The notes beneath the pieces were generated by a model. That model saw nothing but the letters and a program-made list of their open reading frames with translations. It ran no database searches and was not told the DNA's origin. A stretch of 64,000 nucleotides of DNA from Spiroplasma sabaudiense Ar-1343 (GTDB lineage: Bacteria > Bacillota_I > Bacilli_A > Mycoplasmatales > Mycoplasmataceae), in the NCBI RefSeq assembly GCF_000565215.1, contig NZ_CP006934.1, positions 434,001 through 498,000 of the forward strand, given 5' to 3'. Positions within the stretch are counted from its first letter, which is position 1; each line of letters begins with the position of its first letter. The position numbers and the translations under genes are program-made. Below, piece after piece: positions 31,640-42,528 of the stretch.

Positions 31640-32521
31640 TTGAATTTATTAGAAATATTACAAAAAATTAAATTACTAAAAAAAATTGATTTTTTTTGTC
31701 AAATTTCACTAGAGAATTTCGAAAAATTAACTCTTGTGTTTAAATGGAAAGATAATCCTACAGAGGTCGAAGAATTTAAAAACCTTTTGATTGATTTAAA
31801 CATTATATATTTAAATAATGATGACGACGACGAATTATGGAAATATTTGGAAATAAATAATTTTAAAAAATTTTTGATAGGGATTTTGAGAGATGATTAT
31901 GAACAATTTATTCATAAGGAAATAATTATAAATTCCATTGAAAAAAAATATGACAGTAGTTTAGAAAAAACGACAGTTACAGAAAATTTCGATCTAAGTC
32001 TAGATTGTGATAAACGATTGGAAGATATTTTTGATCGCGAGATTGACAGGGTAGAATCTATGGAATGGTTGTCAAACAGCAATTCTGAGATGAAAGATGA
32101 AAATAAAATTGTTGGTGAGGCTCTATGGAAAATTGAAAATAATTTTGTCGAAATTGCAATAATTCCTGAGTACATGAACCTTATATATATAGAGAACTTT
32201 GAACAACTCATTGAATTTGTAAAAGGTTATGTTTGAACTATTTATCCATACTTTAATCTTGAGGAATTGATGTATTTTATGAATTATAATGTATTTTTAT
32301 ATGATAATAAAGAAAAAATTAAAAAATTGAAGAAATGCCTTGCTAATTGGGCCAGAAAAAATGATTTAATTTTAATTGATGAAAATTGCTTCTCTAATAT
32401 CAGTTTTGATTCAGAATACAACTATATAAATAACCAAAAAACACACGCAGGAAGTTTTAGTTGCTCAAGGCTAAATAAGATTAGAAAAGCTTTCACACAA
32501 GGAGACTATTTATGAAGTTAG
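31640..32521 (+). CDS. Unknown protein of the DndC-type operon
   Basis: 293 residues from TTG 31640, chosen because GGAGGGG stands 7 bases upstream. UGA is Trp at 32234 and 32513. Acidic, with a run of Asp/Glu near residue 58 (NNDDDDELW); no signal peptide, transmembrane helix or nuclease motif recognised. It overlaps the DUF262 gene start by 10 bases. A small winged-helix or adaptor subunit is possible but nothing in the sequence proves it. Confidence 0.7.
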
Positions 32522-34065
32522 AAAATTTTTACAAATTAAGAATCAGAGATTTTATTTCTATAGAAAAAAAGCACGATTTTTTTGATAAATTTGGTTCGGC
32601 TTTTGAAATTCCTGAATTTCAACGAGACTATAGCTGGGGAAATAGTCAGTTGGAGGAATTTTTTGATGACATCATTGAAGCCAAAAATAAACGTGATAAT
32701 CCAGATTTTTCGTGCCTCGGAATAATCTACTTGTATTATAATAAACATTCTGTCTCTTTTGAAGTTATAGATGGTCAACAAAGATTAACCAGCATTATTT
32801 TGTTAGTTGAGGTTTTCAGAAAAATTTTGTTAGAGGAAGAAATAAAACACTCCCTATTTAATAAAAAAACAAAAAGAAGAATAATTAACGGTTATTCAAA
32901 AGATTGCGTACTTGAGAAAAAATATGTAAAATTCATGGATAAATATTTAAACAATGAAATAAGTGATGATGAGGAAATTAAATCCGATGATGTGTGCAAA
33001 AAGTTTCTATTTACTTATAACTTCTTCTATTCTAAAATAAACGAAACTCATAAGACTAAACAAGAAAAATTAGAACTTTATGAGTTTATTTTGGAAAAAA
33101 TATTTTTTATTTTTTATGTCGAGAGAGATAATGAGGTCAAATATAACTTGTTTATAAAATTAAACAGCAGAGGATCTGAATTACAATTCACAACACTTCT
33201 TAAAAGTCATTTGTATTCAATTGATAATTTCGAAGTTATTGATTCCGAAACAGGAGAAAAGTTTACTCGCCATTTTGCAAGTAAATACGAGAACATGGAA
33301 ACAAAATGATTTTGTCTCATTTCAAAATTAAAAAATAAAGAGCAAAAGTATAGCAAAATTAAGGAAATGTGTGGTTTTTTTGCTCAAAACTACGGGGCTT
33401 ACTTTTATTCCAAACTATCAAAACCTTTTCTGAATGAAGCTAATGATAAAAAACTTTTTGCTAAATATAGAGAAATAGTTAAACATTTGTTTGAAGAATA
33501 CAAAAACGAACTAATAAATAAAAGTATAAGTAAAAATGATTATCAAATAAAACAATTCTTTGAAAAAATGGATACCTATGTTAGAAGGTTTATTAAATAT
33601 TGCATCGAGGAAGAAAAAGATGAATGTATATTTATGCTAAAAAAAATGGCTATAAAAAAATATTTATCATTAATAATTTATATGGATATTGAATATCCTA
33701 AATTTTCAGAGGAATTTAAAGAAAATGTTTTCATGTACTGTTATTTAAGAAAATTAAAAAATTTAGTTGAAAATAACAGATTACCCAGTGGTACAAAAAA
33801 TGAACAAATAAGCCCTAGAAATCTTCATTTTGAGGAGTCTTTAAAAATTATCGTATCAAAAAGTGAAGATAACTGTAAGAAGGTAATTCAACTCATTCAG
33901 GATAAAATAGAGGGTGAAAATTTTGGTGTTTTTGTATCAGAGTTTATTAATAAAAAGGATGAAATTATTGACAATGAAAAATTGAAAAAGGAATTCTTGG
34001 TTGTTGATGAATATCACGAAATTTTTGAAAATCTTATGAAAAAATATGGACTTAATTTAAATTAG
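32512..34065 (+). CDS. DUF262 (GmrS/SspE N-terminal-like) protein
   Basis: 517 residues. DUF262 marks: IPEFQRDYSWGNSQLEEF, VIDGQQRLTSIILL (ParB-like NTP site) and YNLFIKLNSRGSELQ. The helical second half lacks the HxxP motif of DUF1524, so the nuclease half seen in GmrSD and SspE is missing. SspE uses its DUF262 part to sense phosphorothioate DNA. Its position directly after the DndC-like gene suggests a modification-sensing role here. No terminator is evident after it. Confidence 0.8.
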
Positions 34066-34074
34066 TTTGCAATT

Positions 34075-34740
34075 TAGAAAGCAATCCTTTTAAATACTCT
34101 CCCAACTCTTTATCAACACAATATATTTAACAACCTTTCATGGCTCGAGTCATTAAGGTTTTATAAGTATTTTTAATAATTTTATCACCAATAAATTGAT
34201 CCCATAATGGTTCAATTTATTTACTTTTTAACCCTTTAGTGCTAGAATCATTTTTTGAACGTTTCTTAAAGTCAGTCTTTAATTTATTATTTTCATAAAA
34301 CATGTCATCACCAATTATCACCCCAACATAATCAAACTCAATTCCTTAAGAAGTGTGAATACATCCAACTTGCTCAAAGGAATCTTTTTAAATAGCTCAA
34401 GTATCATCTCTAGCTAAGTTTCAGCGTTTTTTAAAAGCTCCAATTTCAATATCAAAAACTTGATCATTATTTTTGATTGTAATCTAACTCTAAGTCTTTT
34501 TTGATTTCTAAAGTTTTGTCCAACCAATCAATATAAGCATTACTTCCATTAGTTCTAAACTGTGATTCCAATTCTAGAACAAAATATTTTCTTCATTAAT
34601 ACCGGACTTATTATAAAAATTGAGAATATTAGCAAATTCACCAATATCTTTGGTTGTGAGAATTTATTTATCATCAAAGTTATTTAACATTTCTGACTTC
34701 GATTTTAGCTACCAACATTGCATTAATTAATCTGAGTAAT
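34075..34740 (-). pseudogene. DUF2075 helicase remnant (copy C)
   Basis: Longest of the four copies; nearly colinear with copy A at DNA level (34083-34560 against 12870-13460) but with several stops and frame changes, for example TTAAGAAG in place of the SQG codons. It directly adjoins the DUF262 gene on its left and the type I restriction operon on its right. The last 165 bases before the hsdR start hold no gene. Confidence 0.8.
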
Positions 34741-34907
34741 ATTTAGTCTTAAACCTTGTAGATTAATTACTAAATTGTTTGCTTTAAATATTTCAATTTT
34801 CTAGAAATATTATGGTAAAGATAAAATACTTATTTTTTTACAATACACAAAATCAGCATTTATTGATATAATTATATTAATCTTAATGGCTAGAAAGTAC
34901 TTAAAAT

Positions 34908-37900
34908 ATGAGTAAAACAAACGTTATATCAGAGGAATTATTTGAAAATGAAGTTCAAGAGGAACTGGAATTTTTGGGATGAGAAAAAGCAAATTTTAAT
35001 AGACCCGATTTTAGAGAATTTATTGATTTTAATACTTTAAATGACAAAATTATAGAAATAAATCAAACTAGCCCAGAAATTGCCCAAAATGCGATTAATG
35101 AAATAAGGAAACACTTTGAAAATGACTTTTTAAGTTCGAATTTAAACGGTTTCAAAATTTTACTAGAAGGAATTAAAATCTATGATAAAAATAGCGATCT
35201 ATATTTAACAATTAATTTAATTTCTTCAAACTATAAAGAAAATAAGTATGAATTTGCTAGGCAAATGCAATTTTCAAATGGTAATGAACTGAGAATCCCA
35301 GATATTACTTTATTTATTAATGGATTGCCCATTGCTATTATGGAGTTAAAAAATTCTTTAGCAGTTGAAGGGCTTGAAGACGCCTTTAATCAAAATGAAT
35401 CTTTAAAAAGACATAGTCCAAATTTATGAATGTTTAATGCAATAAATTTTGTTTCTAACAGAGTTAGCAGTAAATATGGTTCAACCAATGCCAACTTTAA
35501 ACATTTTTATGGCTGAAATTCTTGAGATATTAGTGGATCAAATCCGATTAAGTATTTATTTGACCGTGAATCAATTATTGAAATCATAAAAAACTACACT
35601 TTTTACACAAATGAGCAGAAACCCGTTAAATATTTAGCAGCACCTCACCAAATTGAAGCAGTTAAAAATACTATAAAAAACTTGAAGGAATCCCAAGATA
35701 ACCGGGGTGGGGTTATTTGACACACTCAAGGTTCAGGAAAATCAGTGACGATGGTATTTTTAGCGCGAGCAATTATGAATAATTTTGCAAAATCAACAAT
35801 TTTAATGGTAACTGATAGAAATGTATTAGACCAACAATTATTTTTAAGATTTTTAAATGCTGAAAATTATTTAAGAAACAAATCGGTTAATATCGGTTCT
35901 AGAAAAGAATTAATTAGTGAATTAAACGATAAAAAACACTTCGGAATTTATTTTACAACAGTTCAAAAATTTGCCGAAGAAACTGGAGTCCTTTCTAATC
36001 GTGATGATATTTTCATGCTAGTTGATGAAGCGCATCGATCACAAAATAACTTAGATGGAGAAAAAACCCTTTCCAAAGTAACTGAAGAATTTATTGTTAA
36101 ATTTGGTTATGGCCGTTATATGAGAGATGCATTTCCCAATGCCAAAATTATTGGTTTTACTGGAACCCCACTAATGAAAATGGACAAGGATACTAGATCT
36201 ATATTTGGTGATTTCACTCATATCTATTCAATGGAAAATGCTGTTCGAGACGGAGCAACTGTTCCTATAAACTATGAAATGCGTCGTACAAAAATCAGTT
36301 TGGACAATAAGTACACCGATTTAATGGATCAACTACAATTTGACTATATTAAGACTTTAGACCAAGATGACATTTTATCTGATCAAAAAGTTGATAATCT
36401 GATTAAAAATATTAATCACTCACTGATTCTTGAAAATGATGACATTATTAAAGCTAAAGTAATTGATTTAATTCAACATTTTAAGAAACGAGCCAATCTT
36501 TTAAATAATAAGGCAATGATTGTTGCAAATAGTCGAAAAGCAGCATTTAAATATTATAAAAACATATTAGCACTCTACCCCGAATACAAGGATAAAGTAA
36601 TTTTGGTAATGACAGAATCAAATAAAGATACTGATCCAGAAATGACTGAAGCTATTGTTAAAAAAAGTGATGTAAATAATGCTGCCAACGAATTTCGAAA
36701 ACCCAATTCTAAATACAAAATAGCTATTGTTGTGGATATGTGATTGACTGGTTTTGACGTTCCTGATTTAGATGTCATGTACCTTGATAAGGTTATTAAG
36801 TGACATAACTTAATGCAGGCGATTGCTCGAGTTAATCGAACATTTGAAGATCGTGAAACCAGAAAAACAAAAGAATCTGGTTTAATTGTTGATTACATCG
36901 GAATTTGAAAACATCTAGCTGATGCCTTGATTCAGTATTCATCGGGAACAGACAATAAATTAGATATTAATATTGAAGATGTTGTAAAAGCCAAAGAGAA
37001 GCTAGAAGAAATCTTTCAAATTTTAGATGATAATTATATTAAAGGAATTACCAACTTTTCTAACCTAGATTCAAAAGCTAAGTATAACTTTGTTATCAAG
37101 AAAACAGATGAACTGCTAGCTCTTTCAAATGAGGAAAGAAATAAGTTTATTAAGATTGCTCGAAAAGCGAATCGTTTTTTCAAGATTGCTTACTCAAGTA
37201 TTACTGAAGAAGAATCTACCATTTGCAAGGGTATTCAAATTATTAATTCTTTAATTTTAACAACGTCATTGCAACGCGATGAAAACCTCGTATTAACTAT
37301 TGATGCAATCAAAAGAGCTGCTGAACAAGCAATCAATGCTAATGCCTCGCAAGTTGAAATTTTAGAATCAAAAATTTCCAAAAATATAAACGATGTTGCC
37401 AGAATTCTTCAAACCGAAGCTGAAGGATTGATAAATAGTGCCCCTCGGGTTGCTGCTGAGCTATTTAGACACTCGATTGAAGCCTTAATTAAGGAAACTG
37501 AAAGAATTAGACCAGTTTTTGCAAAAAAAGCTTCGGAAAAACTTAAAAAAATAATTCTAAGGTTGCAAGAAAATGAAGATATTGAAAGAGTTATTGAAAT
37601 GCTAAGACAACTCTCAAAAGAAATTATTAATGAAAATAATAAAGAATTAGAATTTGAAGATATTCAACTACAAGCGTTCTTTGAAGTAGTTGCTGATGAT
37701 AATTATTTGGGATATAACAACAACTCAGAGACTTTAAGAAGAATTGCAATTGATTTAATGGATAAAGTTAAAGATCATGTCACTGGTCAATTTAATACCA
37801 ATCCCAAAGTACAAAGCCATGTACTTTTTGAACTTAAAAAATTATTAAAAAATAAATATGGCTATCCCCCTGATGCCCTTGGGGGAGTTTCGGGAATTTT

Positions 37901-37961
37901 ATTTGACAAAATTAAAAATGAAATCAGAATAAATCCAGATTACTTTAGAAAGGATGATTAA
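34908..37961 (+). CDS. hsdR: Type I restriction endonuclease subunit R
   Basis: 1017 residues, standard HsdR size, UGA as Trp. N-terminal PD-(D/E)XK nuclease: PDITLFINGLPIAIMELKN. SF2 motor: Walker A HTQGSGKS, VTDRNVLDQQ, DEAH box VDEAHRSQ, motif III GFTGTP, and the lobe 2 motif around VDMWLTGFDVPDLD. The C-terminal helical part that contacts the MTase follows. It cuts and translocates unmethylated DNA as R2M2S1. Two bases separate its stop from hsdM. SD before ATG 34908 is poor (AGAAAG, 11 bases). Confidence 0.93.
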
Positions 37962-37963
37962 AA

Positions 37964-39481
37964 ATGGCAAAGTCAATTAATGATATAGAATCAAAATTAT
38001 GAGCTGCAGCTGATACCCTAAGAGGAAATATGTCAGCGGAAGAATATATGCATACAATTTTAGGAATTCTATCACTTAAATATATTTCAGACCGTAATCT
38101 ATTTGGAATTAAAAAATTATCAGAGGAGGGGTTGTCTTTAGACTTTGTAGAACCCGAAGAATTTTATTATAGATATAATGCTTTTATAGTTCCTGAAAAA
38201 GCTTCTTGAAATTATGTTATGAAATTTGCAAATTCCCCATCCCTTGGAGAAGTAATTGATAACGCTTTTATTGAACTAGAAGATAATAACGAAATGTTAA
38301 GAGGAATTTTCAATAAAAACTTCAACAAAGAAGGGGTCGACCAAATTAAACTTGGTGGAGTTATAAAGATATTTTCAGATGAGGATTTTTCTCACCAAGA
38401 AGACGAAGATATTATTGGAAGAATTTATGAATATTTTCTAGGGAAATTCTTTAGAGACAGAGGACAGAGTGGGGGAGAATTCTATACTCCAACTTCAATT
38501 GTTAAACTAATGGTTAATTTAATTAAACCTGTTAGAGGAACGATTTACGATCCAGCTTGTGGATCTGGAGGAATTCTTGTTCAATCGAAAAGATATATTG
38601 AATCTCATGGTGGAAAAATGGAAGACATAACAGCCTATGGTCAAGAATATAATAATGTTACTTGAAAATTGGCAAAATTAAATTTAGTATTAAATGGTTT
38701 TCCAATTGTTGACACTGAGGGTAATGGGGTGATTGGTCAAAGATCTGCGGATACTTTTGCTGATGATCAACACAAAAACAAAAAATTTGATTTTGTTATG
38801 GCCAATCCACCTTTTAATGTAAAAAAATGGGGCGCTGAAAATCTTCAAGAAGACCCAAGGTTTAAATGAGGAATTCCTCCCCAAGGTAATGCTAACTATG
38901 CTTGACTATCACACATGGTATCTAAATTATCAACAAAAGGTAAAGCTGCCATTGTTTTAGCTAATGGTTCGCTTTCTTCATCAAATCAAGAAAAACTAAT
39001 GCGAGAAGCATTTGTGAATGATAATAAAGTTGACGCTATTATAGAGTTGCCAGATAAGTTATTTTACACAACAGGAATTCCAGCGTGTATTTGAATTTTT
39101 AACAATAGCAAAGTGAATGAAAACATTTTGATGATTAATGCCTCTAAAATGGAGGGCAATATGATTTCTAAAAAACTTAGGGAGTTAAAAGATGAAGACA
39201 TTGATATCCTCTCTAAGTTCTATGAAAAACACCAAAAAGGAGAACAAGTAAATCAACTTGGGGTAGCTAAAACTATAACAAAAAATGACTTAAAAGACAA
39301 TGACTTTTCTTTTGTTCCGGGAAGATATGTCGGTTCTGAAGAGGAAATCATTGATAAAGCAGAATTAAAAGAGGAAATCAAAAAGATAGCAGAAGAATTA
39401 ACTGGACTTCTAAAAGAGTTTAGTGATATGATTCCTGAAGTGGAATCTTCAATAAAAAAAGCCTTAGAATACGAAGAATAA
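37964..39481 (+). CDS. hsdM: Type I restriction methyltransferase subunit M
   Basis: 505 residues. N-terminal HsdM helical domain (ESKLWAAADTLRGNMSAEEY), then GGEFYTPTSIVKLMVNLI, AdoMet motif I DPACGSGGIL and catalytic NPPF (FVMANPPFNVKKW), diagnostic of adenine-N6 type I methylases. Co-transcribed with hsdR. A terminator follows directly, so no hsdS is co-transcribed; specificity must come from one of the two hsdS genes of the inverting block downstream. Confidence 0.93.
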
Positions 39482-39502
39482 AAAGATGCTAGCGCATCTT
39501 TT
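39481..39502. terminator. Bidirectional terminator between hsdM and hsdS1
   Basis: AAAAGATGC-TAGC-GCATCTTTT, T run on both strands, between two convergent stop codons. Confidence 0.88.
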
Positions 39503-39503
39503 T

Positions 39504-40679
39504 CTATTTTATAAGCAATTTTATTAATCTTTCCTTAAGTAAGTTTAATTTGTTTTTAATTGAAATCAACTTTTCGATTTTGTCTACAATATTTTGTTCA
39601 TTATATTGAAGGGGTTTTTTCATTTTAATTAGTTTTAAATTAGATAAATTTATTGCTTGCATTGTTGTGCCTGAAGAAAGCTTTTCTTTTTGCTCTTTGA
39701 AGTGTTTTGACATTAAAAATCCAGCTATTTGATCATTATATAAGGTCTGAAAGTTAAAAAAACCTGTTGAGAATACTTCCTCGGGAGCTTTAGAAAAATA
39801 AAACACCTTATTTTCACCGAGTAACTTAGAAATAATAAAACTGTTATTGGCGGGTGAAACATCAGCCCTGGAAGGTTTGATTGAATTAATATCAATAATT
39901 TTATTTAAGTCAATTGAAAATTCGCCAATCGCATTAGTTGCTATATATTCACTTTGTTCATTTCACTTATTATTTTGTAAAGTGATAATATCATAGAAAA
40001 ACACTTCTTCGGTATTTATTGAATTATAATAACTAACTAAATAGTTTTTGATTAAATTAATAATTTTAATTATATAAGATTCAATTTTTTCAATTGGTTC
40101 AATAATGTCAATTATATTTTTTAAATCTTTTTTTGTATTATCAAAAGTATCAATTCTAACGCATTGTGAGAATTTTAAAAATAAACTTTCAATTGGTTCA
40201 ATAATGTCAATTATATTTTGTTGTTCCTCTAGTGAAGGTACATTAAAAATAATTTCCCTTATATCTACAATTTTTATTCTAAAAACTTTTAATCCAGTTG
40301 CATATTTATGAAATTTGTTTTTATTTTTTTTAATCAAATAAAATAGGAATTTATCGATAATAAAATTTTCGATACCTTTTATCGATATTTGCTCACCCCC
40401 CAATATTCCATATATACTGGAGTTTATAAAATATGAGTGTCCTAAATCTTTAATTGTCTCGGACGTAGAAACTAAAACCGTTGATTGATTAATGACAGAT
40501 TTTTCATGATAAAATTTTTTATCTACCTTATGAGGGAAGCTTTCATCAACTAATTCACATTTGTATGTCTTGCCATAGTGAAGAGCTAGAAACTCACCGG
40601 TCTTTTTAAGGTCTTTTTTTTGAAATTTTCCTCCGCCCCTGCACATTATAGAAATTTCACCAAGTTTATAAATAGCCAT
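39504..40679 (-). CDS. hsdS: Type I specificity subunit, probably silent copy (hsdS1)
   Basis: 391 residues, MAIYKLGEI start. First recognition domain about 1-145; a central conserved helix SLEEQQNIIDIIEPIE (147-164) that repeats as NIIDIIEPIEKIE about 34 residues later; then the second domain and a C-terminal helix ending LLIK. Upstream of its ATG there is no Shine-Dalgarno and no promoter, only the terminator hairpin of the recombinase gene at 40687-40713. It therefore appears unexpressed in this orientation and would gain a promoter on inversion. Confidence 0.85.
40080..40119 (-). repeat. Extra copy of the hsdS central repeat inside hsdS1
   Basis: About 39 bases (rc ending ATTGAAAAAATTGAA) repeat part of 40187-40241 within the same gene, and match the 3' side of the hsdS2 central repeat better than that copy does. 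Confidence 0.8.
40187..40241 (-). repeat. 55-bp central inverted repeat, hsdS1 side
   Basis: Identical over 55 bases to 41905-41959 in opposite orientation; encodes the SLEEQQNIIDIIEPIE helix between recognition domains. Recombination here would exchange the first recognition domains. Confidence 0.9.
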
Positions 40680-40684
40680 TAAAA
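40652..40684 (-). repeat. 33-bp inverted repeat at the hsdS1 start
   Basis: Identical to 41486-41518 in opposite orientation, covering TTTTA plus the first nine codons of both hsdS genes. Inversion here flips the recombinase gene and the promoter region between the two hsdS starts. Confidence 0.92.
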
Positions 40685-40686
40685 AA

Positions 40687-40713
40687 CAGTGGTTACATTA
40701 AATGTAACCACTG
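40687..40713 (-). terminator. Terminator of the recombinase gene
   Basis: 12-bp stem CAGTGGTTACAT / ATGTAACCACTG with a TAA loop, followed by TTTTTT on the minus strand. It overlaps the recombinase stop and insulates hsdS1. Confidence 0.85.
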
Positions 40714-41420
40714 TAAATTTTTCAATTATCTTCTACCGATAGATTAAGATATCTAAAAGTTGTTTCTATTTTTTCATGACCAAGTTGCAACATAACCATT
40801 TTTGGACTGGCACCATGAGTAAGTAAATGTGTCGCATGGGATCTTCTTATTGAATGTGGGGTAAACTCACTACCCAAAATTTCTTTGACCCAAGCCCTTA
40901 ATGTTTTAGTTGTTAGAGTAAACTTCTCAAGTTTTTCGGTTGTTTCAAAACAGTGAAATATTTCTCTAATTTTATTTCCCTTTCCAATAATTACGATTGT
41001 TTTACGATTTATTTCAATGATTTTTTTAAGTTCTTCAGCTCTGATGCCTGTCTCAAACAAAAATTTCATTAAAAGTTTTTTTTGAACTAAACTTTTTGAA
41101 TCAAATTCGTTAATTAATGTTTTTTTTAATAAAAATTCCTTATTAAAAACCGCCCTATATATTTTTGGAATCCTTGGTAATTTAAATTGTTTAAGTTCCT
41201 TTATCCGTTTGTCCTTCGATCAATTCATATAAGAGCAAATTATATTAAAGTGTGTTCATGCTGTATTGGGTGAATTAAAATAATTTGAAATGATATGTTT
41301 TATTTTTTTCACGTCATTAAATACGTAAAGATACCTATTTAAAACACTTGTATAAGTTTTTACAGTATTTTTACTGTACATATTTAAAATTAAGAAATTC
41401 AAGAAATTTTCTATTTTCAT
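40698..41420 (-). CDS. Tyrosine recombinase (XerC/D-like) of the hsdS switch
   Basis: 240 residues from ATG 41420 with a perfect SD (AGGAGGTG). N-terminal SAM-like domain (SKNTVKTYTSVLNRYL), then catalytic region: ETGIRAEEL (Arg I), HSIRRSHATHLL (H-x-x-R), LGHEKIETTFRYL (His and nucleophile Tyr). Two UGA Trp codons. Somewhat shorter than chromosomal XerC/D (about 300). Sitting between two inverted hsdS genes, it is the expected enzyme for their inversion, as in other phase-variable type I loci. Its gene flips with the segment. Confidence 0.88.
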
Positions 41421-41490
41421 ATTTTCACCTCCTTTATTTAAGTATTTTACTTAAATATAGTAAAATAGATATAAAGAAAGAGGTGTTTTA
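41421..41490. promoter_or_regulatory. Divergent promoter region for recombinase and hsdS2
   Basis: Seventy bases holding a perfect dyad ATTTAAGTA-TTT-TACTTAAAT (41436-41456), a -10-like TATAGTAAAAT and SD AAAGAGGTG for hsdS2, and AGGAGG for the recombinase. The dyad may be an operator or the recombinase core site. This is the only promoter-like region for either hsdS. Confidence 0.6.
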
Positions 41491-41518
41491 ATGGCTATTT
41501 ATAAACTTGGTGAAATTT
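41486..41518 (+). repeat. 33-bp inverted repeat at the hsdS2 start
   Basis: Partner of 40652-40684; identical in opposite orientation. Confidence 0.92.
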
Positions 41519-42528
41519 GTTTTTCAGTAAGCGAAACTTCAAAAGCAGAATTACCAATTTACACTTTAAATACATCGGACTTACTTAGAAATGAAGTGAA
41601 TCCTGTATTTGAAAATGAGAAAATTCTAGGTCAATTTAAGAAAACTGCGAAAAAGTCTGACATACTTTTTTCCGAAATAAGACCAGGCAATGGGAGATGA
41701 GCTTTACTAAATGAGGATTTAAAAAATTGTTTAATATCTACTAAAATTTTAGTTTTAAGGTGTATTTCTAAAATCATTTTACCTAAATTTCTTTATTTAT
41801 TAATTACTTGTAAAATAAATAAAGAAATTGTTAAAATAGCAGAGAATAGAAGTGGAACTTTTCCTCAAATAACTTTTACAGAGATTTCTAGAATTGAATT
41901 AGAAGTACCTTCACTAGAGGAACAACAAAATATAATTGACATTATTGAACCAATTGAAAAAATTGAACGTTTAATTTTGGAAATTAATGAAAAGTTAATT
42001 AGTTTAATTAAAAATATGAGAGAGAAAAATGATTTCGAATTAATAAATAATCTAGTAGTGAAAGAGAAAAATGCTAAAAAAAATATAAATCAAATTTCTG
42101 CGAAGATTCTAAAAAAACAAAATCCAGTCATAAGTGGTTTTGAGCAACCTAATACATATAAAACTAATAGTTTTTATGCACCGCAAGGAACTTTTTTATT
42201 TTGTTCAATAAGAACTTATCAAAAAAAATTTGGAATTATGCCATATGAAGCCGATTATAATGGAACATTATTTGCATATAAGGTAATAAAAAATCAAACC
42301 TCATTGCTCCATTCTCTATTAAATAATAAAATTTGACTTGATTTTGATAGTTTATCAAAAGGAACAAAAATGCCGGTTCTCTCTGAAGAAGACTTCCTCA
42401 AAAAAATAAAAATACCTCTAGTAGAGTTTGAAATTAAAAATATTTTTGATTTTTTTATTAAAATAAATAGAACACTATTAAAGATTGAATATTTAAAAAA
42501 TAATCTAATAAAAATTCTTATAAAATAA
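41491..42528 (+). CDS. hsdS: Type I specificity subunit, expressed copy (hsdS2)
   Basis: 345 residues, MAIYKLGEI start identical to hsdS1, then a different first recognition domain (ICFSVSETSKAELPIYTLN), the shared central helix SLEEQQNIIDIIEPIEKIE (about 139-157), a second recognition domain and a C-terminal helix ending ILIK. SD AAAGAGGTG and the divergent promoter support expression. It sets the target sequence of HsdM and HsdR in the present orientation. Shorter than hsdS1 mainly because it lacks the duplicated central segment and has a shorter second domain. Confidence 0.88.
41905..41959 (+). repeat. 55-bp central inverted repeat, hsdS2 side
   Basis: Partner of 40187-40241 in opposite orientation, identical over 55 bases. 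Confidence 0.9.

Noticed and set aside
26034-34065. Calling this a complete Dnd or Ssp phosphorothioation system
   Set aside because: Only a DndC/SspD-like gene and a DUF262 protein are present; no DndA/SspA, DndB, DndD/SspC, DndE or SspB is recognisable in the window.
36575-36778. Minus-strand open frame inside hsdR
   Set aside because: Overlaps conserved HsdR helicase motifs on the plus strand; no SD.
40080-40241. CRISPR-like repeat
   Set aside because: Only two copies, in frame inside hsdS1, encoding a conserved helix; no array anywhere in the window.
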